The notes under the pieces were generated by a model, which saw nothing but the letters and a program-made list of their open reading frames with translations, had not been told where the DNA came from and did no database searches. DNA of 64,000 nt, from NCBI GenBank assembly GCA_022702705.1, contig CM040423.1, forward strand, positions 112,952,738-113,016,737, written 5' to 3'. Source of the DNA: Papilionanthe hookeriana x Papilionanthe teres. Taxonomy: Eukaryota > Streptophyta > Magnoliopsida > Asparagales > Orchidaceae. The translations under genes and the position numbers were made by a program. Positions 1 to 10,655 of this stretch are shown here, piece after piece (within the stretch, counting starts at the first letter, position 1; each line of letters opens with the position of its first letter).

Positions 1-1320
1 CAGAGCTCCTCCAAGATGGTCGAGGCTCTATGTTCGATTTGGTCAGATTATCCTCCTAGAGCTCAAACCAACGTTATTTCCAGCCTATATTGAACATTAA
101 ACCCAAGTTAACTTAAACCATTAGGTTCAACATACATTGAACCTAAATCAAACCCAAATTTAGGATCAATCCAAATTGAACCTGACTTAATTCAAACTTC
201 AGGTTAAACCCAACTTGAATCTAAATCAAATCAAACTTTAAGGTTCAATCCAACTTGAACCTAAATCAAATCAAACTCTCAGGTTTAATCCAACTTGAAC
301 TTAAATCAAATCAAACCTTTTGAACCTTAAGTCCTACTTACATAGGACTTAGGATAATTTCAAACCTTAAGATAATTCATATTGAACTTAAGCCAATATT
401 AGATCCTACTTACATTGGATCTACATCAATTTTAAGTCCTACTTACGTTGGACTTAGAATAAGTTCAAAACTTTGAATCAATTCATATTGAACCTAAGCC
501 AATTTTAGATCGTACTTAAATCGGATCTAAATCAACTTTAAGTCCTACTTACATTGGACTTAGAATAATTTCAAACCATAGGATCAATTCATATTGAACC
601 TAAGCCAATTTTAGGTCCTACTTACATTGGATCTAAATCAGCTTTAAGTGCTACTTACATTGGACTTAGAATAATTTCAAATCTTAGGTTCAATTCATAT
701 TGAACCTAAACCAATTTTAGGTCCTACTTACATTGGATCTAAATCAACTTTAAGTCCTACTTACATTGGACATAGAACCTTATGATCAATTCATATTGAA
801 CCTAAGCCAGTTTTAGATCCTACTTACATTAGATATAAATCAACTTCAAGTCCTACTTACATTGAACTTAGAATGATTTTAATCTTTAGGTTCAATTCAT
901 ATAAAACCTAAACTAATTATAGATCCTACTTACATTGGATCTAAATCTACATTGGACTTAGAACCATTTTAAGCTCTTTAGCTCAATCCATTTTGAACCT
1001 AAATTAACTTTAGTTCCTACCTAAATTGGATTTAAAAAAATCCTTAACCTTAGGTTCTACATACATCGAACATGAAACTTTAGGTTTTATCAGCATAGAA
1101 CATAAATCACCTCAAATTTTGAGTCCTACCTAAATTGGACATAAAATCAACTTTGAGTTCTATCCAAAGTGAAATTAAAAAGACATCAATCTTAGGTTTT
1201 ATCTAAATTTATTCTAAACGACATTAATTTTTAGGTTCTAGTTAAGTTGAACCTAAACAAACTTCAATTTTTAGGTTTTACTAACATTAAACCCAAATCA
1301 AACATTAAATCTAAAGAAAA
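1..1320. repeat. Array of short hairpins, ~106-bp higher-order period (element E)
   Basis: From about 121 onward the sequence is a chain of short inverted repeats. Examples are TTAGGTTCAA / TTGAACCTAA (121-130 with 137-146), AGGTTCAA / TTGAACCT (241-248 with 255-262), AAGTCC / GGACTT (329-334 with 345-350) and AGATCC / GGATCT (401-406 with 417-422). Between about 329 and 850 three hairpin types recur in order, with unit starts near 329, 434, 540, 646, 752 and 848. The loop TACTTACATT is shared by two hairpin types whose arms differ but still pair. The array degrades after about 1050. The preceding bases include TGTTCGATTTGGT, also found upstream of the hairpin array at 30538, so this is probably the 3' internal part of an Ogre-related element. 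Confidence 0.8.
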
Positions 1321-3274
1321 TGACATCATCAACATCAAAATTCAAATCAATTAATGTCATAAACATAAAATCCACTTTAAAAAAAATTAAAAATTAAAGA
1401 ATATCTGGTTAGGGATCTTCCCTGATTTTTCCAATGTCAGGGGACAGCTCTAGCCAGAGATTCCTAATTTTTAAATTAATCCCCTTTGTTTTGGTGTAAA
1501 TATTATAAAAATGAAAATATTAATAAAAAAAATACAAAGTAAATTTTGGTAAGTTCACTGTGATCAGAGGACCAAAGGAAAAATATAAATTTGGTTCAAC
1601 TCATTCAAAATCTCACTAATGATAATTAAATCTCTAAAAAGAAATAAAAAAAGTGTTAAATACAAATGTAAATAACTTAATTTTATTTCTCCACTGTGGG
1701 TTAGGGTGCTCCTATAAAAAAAATTCATGTTTTTTAAAGTTAATTTGATCGTCTAATTTGATTTTTAATTTAAATAACATTTTTTGGCAATAAAATAATT
1801 ATAATAATTAAAATATATTTTAGAAAATTATAAAATTGATTTTGGAAGTTCTTTATGACCAAGAGAATTTACTAAAATTAAAATGGTAATTAAAATAAAC
1901 ACATCATTTTTTTGGCTTATTTTTGAATTTTAAAAATTATTAAAAATTATTAAAATTAATTAAAAACCATAAAAATCACAAAAAGATTAAACTCACCAAA
2001 ATGTCACATTTGTTCTCCTGATCATTTGGGAACTATTAAAATAGTTTTTTTTTCAATTTCCTAAGTGAAGATATTAATTTTAAAAGGGTTAAAAAAATTT
2101 TTAAGTCTAAAAATGGATGTTTCCTAATTTCTCACTATAAAAATTTCAATGATTAAAATATAAATTAAAAAAATATAAAATTTGTTTCTCTAAGTTCTCT
2201 GACCTCAGAGAGATTTACAAAAAAATATAAAACATAATTTTTAATCTAAATAATACTTTATATTTAATTAATACTCCATAATTTAAAATAATTATAATAA
2301 TTAAATTAAATTTCACAAAATCATAAAAAATAGTCTGAGTGGTCCTCTTGTCTAGGTGAACCTCCAATAAATTTTTTAAGAATAAATAATGTGTTTTGAT
2401 TAAGTTATTGAATTATCCTTGAAAATCCCCATTTTGCATTTAAATAATTAAATAAATTAAATTAAAATTAGAAAAATAATATTTTCTCCTCCGATATTTT
2501 AATTGACCCATGATTGGAATGACATGAAAATTTCAAAGTCACTTGAGTTAATTTAGTAAATTACAAGGTGATATGTCTTAAAGGACAAAGTTGTAATTAA
2601 AGAATTTAAGCGTTAATTAATGTTTAGGCCTAATCAAAGGGAAATAGGTGATGAATGATTATAAAAATATTTAGATGATTGAAATACAAGGATTTTAAAT
2701 GGTAGAAACTTACCTCATCTTTGTCACAAAAAGATAAATTTACAATTTCTTTAATTATCTTAATTTGGAAGATAATCAAAATTTAATGATCTCAGGGTTA
2801 AAGGTTTGACTTTGGAAGTTAATAATTCATCAATCTAGTACCTCTAGTTTGTGTTTAGAGGATAAAATCAATACTTTGATAAGGATTAAGAATCATGATC
2901 ACATAAGTTAATCTTTTTTTTAATTGCTAATACACCCATTAAGTTTTAAGGGCTTAGTAGTGAGCTAGGCTTAATCAAACTTGAATAATTGAGATTTGAA
3001 CAAATGATAAAGTTAATTGTAAACATACTTGAAACACTACAAGACCAATTTTAAAATCAAATCGACTAAGCTTCTTAATTAAATCAATGTGCCCCTAAAG
3101 GCCCCACTCATATAATTTATAAATAGAATACCAAGTGTTAATTACCCCACTTTTTGGGATGATTAGAACATTATTTCATTGAGCATAAAGGTTTGATAGA
3201 GATGAAAATTTAAGCAACATAATGAGTTTGAATGAACTCGAGACGTTTCAAAGGTTTGTGAAATGTCTGGGGCC
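1321..3274 (+). repeat. Diverged Ogre-type LTR fragment (element E)
   Basis: AT-rich non-coding DNA colinear with the middle of the 7.3-kb LTR at 11625-18983. Matching landmarks in the same order include CAGAGGACC (about 1565 against 15158), TTCTCCACTG (about 1688 against 15292), a GACC...GAGAATTTACTAAAATTAAAATGG-like block (about 1860 against 15470) and GCCCCTAAA (about 3091 against 16961). The fragment stops where LTR A begins at 3275, so it was probably interrupted by that insertion. The upstream (promoter) part of the LTR is missing or different. There is no gene here. Confidence 0.65.
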
Positions 3275-3500
3275 TGATACACCTAAAAATGTACTACTTT
3301 TTATGCCATATTTTATAATGATATTGCACTTTGAAGGTATGCTTTCTTGTGTTTTTGGTTGCAGGTGCATAAAATTGAAGAATTTAAAGTAATTTGATCA
3401 AAAGGAACAAAAGGGAACCAAAATGGACTTGGAGCAAAACGGGTCAAACTGGAGCATACTGGGCTAAAACGGGTCGAATTAGACACTTATGTATCTGTGT

Positions 3501-3560
3501 TTGGCGCTTAGCCGCCAGACACTAGCGCTTAAGCGCCAACCTGACGGCGCTTGGGCGCCA
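3501..3560 (+). promoter_or_regulatory. GC-rich box cluster in LTR A
   Basis: Three GC-rich dyads stand out in AT-rich DNA: TTGGCGCTTAGCCGCCA (3501-3517), TAGCGCTTAAGCGCCA (3523-3538) and GGCGCTTGGGCGCCA (3546-3560). They lie about 250 bp upstream of the TATA-like sequence. Related clusters occur in the other Athila-like LTRs and upstream of the extra ORFs. A promoter role is inferred. Confidence 0.55.
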
Positions 3561-3811
3561 GTGACGGTTTTGGGCATAATTTCTTCAGTATAACTCGGAT
3601 TTTGACGATTTTTGATGCGCTGTGAAGCTTATTTCGAGGGGCATTAATTGAAAATGATAAAATGGAATTTATAGAGGAGTTAGGGGTGTTTATGAGGAGT
3701 TATTATTGAAGAGATGTGTCTTTTAGATTGAAAAGGCACTTGAGGCATCCTTTGGAAGATTGATTGAACCTGGACTATTTTGAAGAGGCACTTAAGCATT
3801 TCTTGGATTAT

Positions 3812-3820
3812 TATAAATAT
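3812..3820 (+). promoter_or_regulatory. TATA-like box of LTR A
   Basis: TATAAATAT lies about 540 bp into the LTR, downstream of the GC boxes and upstream of a purine-rich leader. The position suits a U3/R boundary, but transcription was not shown. Confidence 0.45.
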
Positions 3821-5056
3821 GGATTTGAGATATTTTAAGAAATCTCTTAAAATCTCGTGACTCTTTAGAGGAAGAAGATTTAGAGAAGGGGGAGGAACTA
3901 TTAGAAGAGGAGAAGATGGCCACGAAGAAGAAGACTTGGGCGTGAGCCCCAAGTGGAGCGACAAGGTGAGAGAGAAAGAGAGAGTGAGAATTTCTTCTTT
4001 TCTTTTCACTTTATTCTTAGAGAGGATTTCATAGAGGTTGCTTTTATTATACAACGAGAGTTTGATTTTCATCAGAGATAAGTATTTTCATTGTATTTTG
4101 ATTTGGATTTAGTAGTTTGTTTCTGTAGTTTCAAAGATTTGTGCAATGAAAAGTTCTTGTTGTTTCTCCATGTGTAGTGAGTAGTTTTCTTTAATCTTCT
4201 CTCTTACAATGAATTAGTATGCATGTGTAGGATATAGAATTGTGTAGAGTGAGAATATGTTGTGATAATTTTACTTTGTTCTTCATTTACATGTAAACTT
4301 GATCAACTTGCATGTTAAAATCTGTTGTGAGGACATGTAAGAACCACCGCGGTATTGTCTCAGTCAACTATTGGTAAGAATCACATGAGATTCTTTGGGT
4401 GAGAATGTAGTTCATATAATTGAGTGCAAGTAAATAGAGAGATATGCATGTTTAAGAGGTGTAGAATTAGAAGACTTTAGGGTGACAGACTAAAGCCTCT
4501 AATTTGGTTTGATGTGAAAGTTTTGTTATGAGATGTTAGCCCCCAGGTGGAGGGAGAAGAGGAAAATCTAGAGTGAGAGCTAGTATCTTCCCTATCTAAC
4601 CCATCTACAAGATTTCAAATCATCAAATTAACCTATGTTCTTTATAGAACCAAGTAAGGGTAAAGAATATAATTGCTCCTATTTGTCACAATCTCTCTCG
4701 TTATTTGTTTTGCTTTTACACATGTCACTAATTTTATTGTATGAGGAAGAGTACTTTTAATATATTAAACTCCACTTTTCTGATTTTCATTAAATAGTTT
4801 AGTGTTAGAAGTAGTATTGTAGTGATAATTGTAGTATATAATCAAAACCAAACTTTTATCGACCTTCCATGCTAAGGTGTGTTATTGAAGACTAGAACTT
4901 CTCTTGAAAGCCGTTGTGATTAATAGCGATATCTGTAGGATCGATATTTCAGGGCTTAATCAGAAAGCTCTATATTACTTGATAATGATACGTATACTTG
5001 TGTAGAATCTCTTTAAAGATATCAATTAAACTCTTATTTGCATCAGAATCAAGTTT

Positions 5057-5068
5057 TTGGCGTCGTTG
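5057..5068 (+). other. Fossil primer-binding-like site inside LTR A end
   Basis: TTGGCGTCGTTG, preceded by ATCAAGTTT, closely resembles the true primer site at 5143 but lies about 70 bp inside the LTR. The LTR appears to have once ended here and later grown to include an old primer site. Confidence 0.5.
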
Positions 5069-5142
5069 TAAAGAACGATATATAATTGAAAGGAAATATA
5101 AAGTATAAAAAACGTAAGCATAAATATTTGGGATCAAGTTTT

Positions 5143-5207
5143 TGGCGCCGTTGCCGGGGATCACATCGATTGATCTTGAATTTTAAGAGGATTTTAGTTG
5201 AAATATC
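5143..5207 (+). other. Primer-binding site and remaining leader of element A
   Basis: TGGCGCCGTTGCCGGGGA at 5143-5160 is the tRNA-Asp-type primer site typical of Athila elements. Only 47 further bases of A remain before the end of element B's LTR at 5208, so A is truncated to its 5' LTR, primer site and a stub of leader. Confidence 0.8.
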
Positions 5208-5249
5208 TGATCCCCGATAAATATATGTGCGCCAAAAAACTTGGTCCCG

Positions 5250-5254
<5 letters not shown>

Positions 5255-5330
<76 letters not shown>
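5255..5330. repeat. (AT)38 microsatellite
   Basis: Uninterrupted AT dinucleotides inside the B 3' LTR. The partner LTR has only a few AT repeats near 58025, so the expansion followed insertion. Translations rich in Ile-Tyr from here are artefacts. Confidence 0.95.
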
Positions 5331-5334
<4 letters not shown>

Positions 5335-6863
5335 ATGATTTAGATATGAAAATTATGATTTTACAATATGGGATACTACGCAAGTATACGTATCGTTTAT
5401 CAAGTAATATAGAAATATCTGATTAAGCCCCGAGATTTCGAACCCACAGGGAAAATATGAAAATCTTTAAAGGAATCAGAAAATTATCTTTTTACTTTTT
5501 TTTAATGGCTTTTAAAAGTATGTCTTGATTTTGAAAAGTTTTGAAAGTTGATTTATCTTTTGAAATTTCCTTAATAAAATGTTAAGCAAGAATTTAAAGT
5601 TATAATAACTAATAACACTGTATGTAAAACACTATTAACTAGAATATCTTTTTCTTTCCTTTTATGAAGTAGTGATAATTATTAAAGTATTGCTGTGGAA
5701 GTATTTAAATTTGTTGTGACAGATAGAAGCAAATGTGTTCTTTACCCTTACTTGGTTCTATAAAGAACATAGGTTAATTTGAAATTTTTATCATTTTGAA
5801 CATGGTTGGGCAGGAAAGATACCAGTCTCTCACTCTAGAGTTCCCTCGATTCCCACCAACTGGGGGCTAACTTCTCATAACAAAACTCAAAACTTCAAAC
5901 CAAATTAGGGGGTTTTAGCCTGTCACTCTAAAATCCTCTAATTTTACACCCTTCCATAAAAATATCTTCTAATATTACATTCAATTATATGGACTACAAT
6001 TCTCACCCATATAATTACATGTGATTTTTACAAACTTTTATGTGACAATACCGCATTGGATCTTACATAATCTCAAGAAATTCTACAACTTAACAGGCCA
6101 AATCAAGAAGTAAACAAAGTTTTCAGAATCAATCTTCACAACTTCTTCCAACTTTAAACACTTATACTTTCCACAACAATTCTCCTTAAACAAATTACTT
6201 CTTCATTTAACAAAGAAAAAGATAAAGTAAACTACTCAGAATGCATTGAGAAAATACAAAAACACATTGATTTGAAATTAAAAACTATAAGGAAAAAAAA
6301 AACAAGTATTAATTAAAAAAACTAAATGTAAGAAAAAAAGTAAACACTTATCTGAAAATTCTCTCCACAAGACTCAGGAAGTTCCTCTGAAACTTTAACT
6401 CTTCACTAAACTACTCCTCAGAGTGGATCTCCTAACTCCGATGACTCAGAATAAACTTTAGACTTCAATAGAAACTAAACTAAAAGAAAGAAAAGAAGTG
6501 GGAAGAAGAAGACTTCACTCCAACCCTTTTCTCCTTTCTACTCTCTACTCCTACTCTTAATAAAAACTCTCATAAAATAAAAGTAAAATATTGTAAAAAC
6601 TCTCTTCAAAATGCAAGTGGAAGAGCTTCTTTCTACTCTCTACTCCTACTCCTAATGAAAACTCTCTTCAAAATGCAAAGGAAGAGCACTTAGTCTTTCA
6701 TAAGACTCTCTTTAAATATTAAACCAAAAGGTGCCTTGGTGTCTCTTCAAAATGTGTCCAGATTAAATGTATCCACCAAAGAATGCACCCCTTCATTCAA
6801 ACTTGCCGCTCAAAGGATGTTATGGAAGTTACCACCAAGTGTTGCATCCCATCCCATTTGAAG

Positions 6864-6941
6864 TTGGCGCCAAATTCCTTTTGATTTCGATTTTTAACAG
6901 TGGCTGCTAAGCGTCAGCCCAGCGGCGCTTAGCCGCCAGTG
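6864..6941 (-). promoter_or_regulatory. GC-rich box cluster in B 3' LTR
   Basis: TTGGCGCCAA (6864-6873), TGGCTGCTAAGCGTCAG (about 6901-6917) and GCGGCGCTTAGCCGCCAGTG (6922-6941). Equivalent to the box cluster in LTR A, in opposite orientation. Confidence 0.5.
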
Positions 6942-7121
6942 CCCAAATTTTTATTTTTCATTTTTTTCTCCAAATTTGATCCAATTTTGTTCCTTTCATC
7001 ATGACCATCTATTTTCATCATATCTACAAGAAAAACACAAAATACCTTCCATTAAAGTGCAATATCATTAAAAATAGGTATAAAAATGTGCATAAAAATA
7101 CTATATATTTTAGGTGTATCA

Positions 7122-7132
7122 AATCCTCCAAA
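7122..7132 (-). other. Polypurine tract of element B
   Basis: On the minus strand TTTGGAGGATT immediately precedes the 3' LTR, the expected place for the plus-strand primer. Confidence 0.65.
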
Positions 7133-8635
7133 CTTAAAATGTTACTTGTCCTCAAGTGACAGTTAATCTAATAGAACATTTTAGCATGCAAATTATGTAA
7201 TGAGTTTCTTAGGAAGATAATGAAATTTTGTTCTAGAAATGGAATAATCCAATTTAGAAAAAATTTCAGTAATTAAAACCAACTTAAAGTTTAGAAAGTT
7301 CTTAAGTAAAGGAAAATGACAAATATAAGATTCTATCTAATTCAAAAATATTTGTAGATTCTTCAAAATATAGGAATCAAACACTTATTTTTCTCACTTA
7401 AAAATCTTTATTTAAAAATAATTTTACTTACTATATTATAACCTTAAGCTTTAGATTTTCTCTGAACTTATATCTTAAACTTTAGGTATGAAACCAATTT
7501 TTGATTAGGCCCTTAAATCCTCAAGCTTCTCCTCCCTTTTCATATACTTTTTTTCACTTTTTCTTTTCTATTTCTTTTTTTCCTTTTTTTTTATAAGGCA
7601 AGGATTACTATATCTCGATAGGCCTTTAATGATTTTGAATTCCACTCTTCCATTTAAAATAAAGGTCAGATATACATCTTTCACTTAAAAATCATAATAA
7701 TAATGTTTAAAAATTACTCTTGAATAAAAGAAATTTATTCTTTGAAGAATAAAAGTCAAATCTATTATTTATCCAAAAATACAAAACTTCTTACTAAAGA
7801 TAGTTTAACTTTATTTAACACCTCTTTATTAAGAAAGTTAACTAAACTCTTTTATTCATTTCTATATTCAATATTTTTGTTCCCCTAATATAACTTCATG
7901 TACATAATTGTTCTCAATAAAAAAAAAAGATTTATTTTAAGTATTCTTGAGAATCAAATAAAATTTTAGGTTTTTGAAAATCTTTGTTTTTAAAATCCCC
8001 CCCCCCCCAAAACTTTAATTTTTAGTTAAGATAAAACATTTGAGCATAAGAAATGATACATGGGTGAGAAATAAAAACTGAAATATTATGCTTGCAGGAA
8101 TTTTTAATATCCTAATATGCAAGTATAACAATTTAAATAACAGGAGTAAAATGAAATCAAATTTAGTCTTGTCAAAAAAATTTTTATACAAAGAAAAGTA
8201 AAAATTTCAAAAAGACTTCTACAGTAGTGGAGGTTTTCAAAGCAAATACACACCAACTTAAATAAAACACTGATACAGATAATAGATGATAGTGGAAATT
8301 GAAAAATTTTAAACATGTTGTTTCCTAAGTAGAAGTTCCCAATAGTGGTTTATAATCTCCTAACAGTTTTTGAATTAAAGTACACACTACTAAAAACTCT
8401 GACATAACATACACATAAAAACATTTACTATTACACATCACTACCACAAAGCAACATATAAAACATCAATACAACAACAACAATACATCTAAATATGCAT
8501 AACAGAAAAATAATACAAACTACAGTCTCATACTATCAAGGTTCACATCTCAACACAATAATCAAACTAATTACTAAACAAAACACACATCAGTACATCA
8601 ACAACAACACCACAACGAAAATAAATAACACAAAT
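7133..8635 (-). other. Non-coding 3' region of element B
   Basis: No gene is visible. It contains a long pyrimidine run (about 7521-7592; purine-rich on the element's sense strand) matching the purine tract at about 54110-54215 in element C, where both are followed by GAGGAGAAGCTTGAGGA. It also has a run of 12 C at 7997-8008. The ORF at 8104-8316 is not supported by anything else. Confidence 0.6.
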
Positions 8636-9787
8636 CTACTCATCATCATCCTCATCATCATCATCATCCTGCTCGTTCCAATCCCTAGATTGCACATAAT
8701 GTATGTAGAATAGATGAGGGGGCATCTCAGCACTCTGATCACCTCTAATCAGTCTATCCAAATATTACTGATAACTCTCCTCATACTCATCATGTTTCAC
8801 AATATATCTTTCCACATTATCCACTTTACCATCAATATCTCTAACATGCTCACGAGTAAAACTCACTTTCTTCAAAATCTTTCTTAACAAACTAGTCTGT
8901 GAATCTGTAGATGATAAAGCACATAAAGTAGTAGCATGAGAAGTAGATGCAGCAGAAGCAAAAGCAGTAGAAGCCCTACCAAATCCTCCTCTCTAACCAA
9001 ACTCTGAATGTACAGTGTAAGCACCAACGTTGACACTGGTAATTGGTCTCAATGGCTGAAGTACCTCTTCCCAGGTTTCAAACTTCACTCCAGATTGTTC
9101 ACATAATGAATGAATCAAGGAAGGAAATCCCATACATGCAGTAGTGGTTGATCTAGCATAGTTCAAAACATAATCATAAATTATACCTCCAATGTCAATA
9201 GGCTTCCCTTGCTGAATGCAATGGTTCAACACAGCTCTTTCTCTCGTTACTTCACTAGTATGACTCGAAGATAACAATTTAGATGAGATAAAATAATGCC
9301 ATGCCTTAGAAGTGTCATTCAATTTGGAAGCAGGAAAGTTCACTCTTCTATCATTTGTTATTTTCCATAATCCTCTTCCATCAGTCAGAAATTCCATGAT
9401 CTCATCTAATTCCCCTTCCGTAGGATGATAGTTAGAATAAAAACAGAACATGTCAGGAGGTAGTTCATAAAAAGTGTTGATTGCCCCAGAAGAAAAGTGG
9501 ACCTCATGTCTCCTAACCATCACTTGATTCTCTTATGCAGCAGGCAAATTTGCATAAAATTCTCTGACCACAGAAACTACAACAACAACAGAGAAGCAAC
9601 AGTAATTCTCCCAGTTCCTTCTAGCAATCATATCTTAAATTACTTCTCCTGGCTTACTAAATACACGCTCAGGAATCAACTTACGTGACTGCAGTGAGTC
9701 AACGTATCGTTCCTCAGTCCTCGTGCTAACAAATTTTTCAGAATCAAATATAGCCTTTTCTCTCGCACGCTTTGACTTTGGATCCAT
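8636..9787 (-). pseudogene. Element B 3'ORF2 (plant retrotransposon protein of unknown function)
   Basis: Start at ATG 9787-9785. The same frame runs to 8993 with two in-frame TAA stops before 9523, followed by one frameshift near 8990 and a C-terminal part ending at TAG 8638-8636. About 380 codons in all. Core motifs shared with the other 3'ORFs here are REFYANL, VNFPASKLN, KAWHYFIS, SEVTRERAVLNHC, a Cys-Glu-Gln-Ser-Gly-Val block and LRPIT. The C-terminus looks coiled-coil and ends in an acidic run of about twelve Asp/Glu encoded by GAT repeats (8640-8670). There is no signal peptide or membrane segment, so the label env-like often given to ORFs in this position is not supported. It resembles proteins listed as putative plant transposon protein; function unknown. 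Confidence 0.75.
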
Positions 9788-9789
9788 CT

Positions 9790-10003
9790 CTAAAAATTCA
9801 CGAAAAATTCACCATAAATTCCAAAATCAAACTAAACTTGCTAAATTATCTTCCAAAAGATATTTTCACTAAATCCAAGCAATTTCTTAAGTTTTTCCTC
9901 AAATTTTCACCATGAATAGTGATTTTAAGATTTTCCAAAATGTACTCAAAGTACATGGTGAAAATCAAAAAAATTTTTTTTTACTTAGGAGTAGTGCTCT
10001 TAC
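9790..10003 (-). other. Leader intron upstream of B 3'ORF2
   Basis: On the minus strand the donor is GAG|GTAAGAGC at 10003 and the acceptor is GAATTTTTAG ending at 9790, two bases before the ATG. Elements C and D have the same donor and a similar acceptor in the same place. Inside are a perfect 12-bp inverted repeat ATTTTCACCATG / CATGGTGAAAAT (9903-9914 with 9954-9965) and a small hairpin TGTACT-CAA-AGTACA. Confidence 0.65.
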
Positions 10004-10170
10004 CTCAAAGAATCCAAATCTAACAATTTTTGTTGAGATCGGCTCTTAAATGATCCACAATATGATGGCCTAGGCTCCTCTTTCATGATAAACCGAAGGT
10101 TGAAGACGATGGTGTGATTTAAACATGACAATTTTCAGGTTTTTAACTGCTGGGAACCAATTTTCGAGAA

Positions 10171-10252
10171 CTGGCGCCTAAGGGCGAACCCCTCGACGCT
10201 TAGCCACGAAATCTGGTGCTTAAGCGCGGGCACTCTGGCGCTTAGCCGCCGG
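10171..10252 (-). promoter_or_regulatory. GC-rich box cluster upstream of B 3'ORF2
   Basis: Four boxes: CTGGCGCCTAAGGGCG (10171-10186), CGACGCTTAGCCACG (10193-10207), CTGGTGCTTAAGCGCGGG (10212-10229) and CTGGCGCTTAGCCGCCGG (10234-10251). They lie about 170 spliced nt upstream of the ATG. Confidence 0.55.
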
Positions 10253-10655
10253 TACCCAGATTTTTACAATTAAGGTATATACACTAAATCACTTTATTAA
10301 TCACCCTTAATTACTCCAGAAAAATTATTTCTCCCCACATAAATCTTCCAATATTCCAAATCAAAATTTAATATCCATTGATTCCACACAAATTTCACAC
10401 AAACACAAACTTATATTAAAACAAACATAACACTTAATACAATTCTAGAATTTCTATCCACACATAAAGGATGAAATTCTCAAAATACAAGAGACTTTAA
10501 TCTCAAACTGATAAGTATACATCTCTAGGATGTAACCATAACATCATTAGGCTTAGTTAATACTTAAATATAAACACTAAACACACCAAACATAATACAC
10601 ATGAACACTAAACATAACACATAAGAACACTAAAAAAAAAAAGAACAAAGCACTC
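10253..10655 (-). other. Intergenic spacer of element B
   Basis: AT-rich, C-poor on the sense strand; no coding or structural signal seen between the two 3'ORFs. Confidence 0.5.

Larger units (their letters stand above)
3275..5136 (+). mobile_element. Athila-like LTR, element A (5' LTR)
   Basis: The LTR runs from TGATACACC to GGGATCA and is followed six bases later by a tRNA-Asp-type primer site, so it is a 5' LTR in plus orientation. It shares blocks with the LTRs of B: the same start, a leader segment around 4530-4610, and the block GATACGTATACTTG at 4987-5000, which is near the end of every Athila-like LTR here. An ORF at 3680-4072 on the minus strand has no recognisable content. Five bases before it are GGGCC, but no matching duplication is visible because the rest of the element is missing. 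Confidence 0.8.
5208..7121 (-). repeat. 3' LTR of element B
   Basis: On the minus strand it runs from TGATACACCTAAAA to CGGGGATCA, with a polypurine tract just upstream (7122-7132). It matches the LTR at 57980-59759 throughout. It has gained an (AT)n tract near its end that the partner lacks. The block CAAGTATACGTATC at 5381-5394 is the reverse complement of the conserved near-end LTR motif. It forms a large inverted repeat with LTR A, with only 71 bp between them. Confidence 0.85.

Noticed and set aside
3680..4072. 130-codon minus-strand ORF in LTR A
   Set aside because: Low-complexity, antisense to a purine-rich leader, and not kept in the other Athila-like LTRs.
5143..5160. Possible tRNA gene fragment
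   Set aside because: Only the 18-base complement of a tRNA 3' end is present; it is a primer-binding site.
5183..5426. ORFs on both strands full of Ile-Tyr
   Set aside because: They are translations of the (AT)38 tract in the LTR.
7997..8008. Run of 12 C as a functional signal
   Set aside because: Isolated homopolymer without a counterpart in element C; may be slippage or sequencing error.
8495..8713. Plus-strand ORF with Ile-rich tail
   Set aside because: Antisense shadow of the acidic GAT-repeat tail of the B 3'ORF2.
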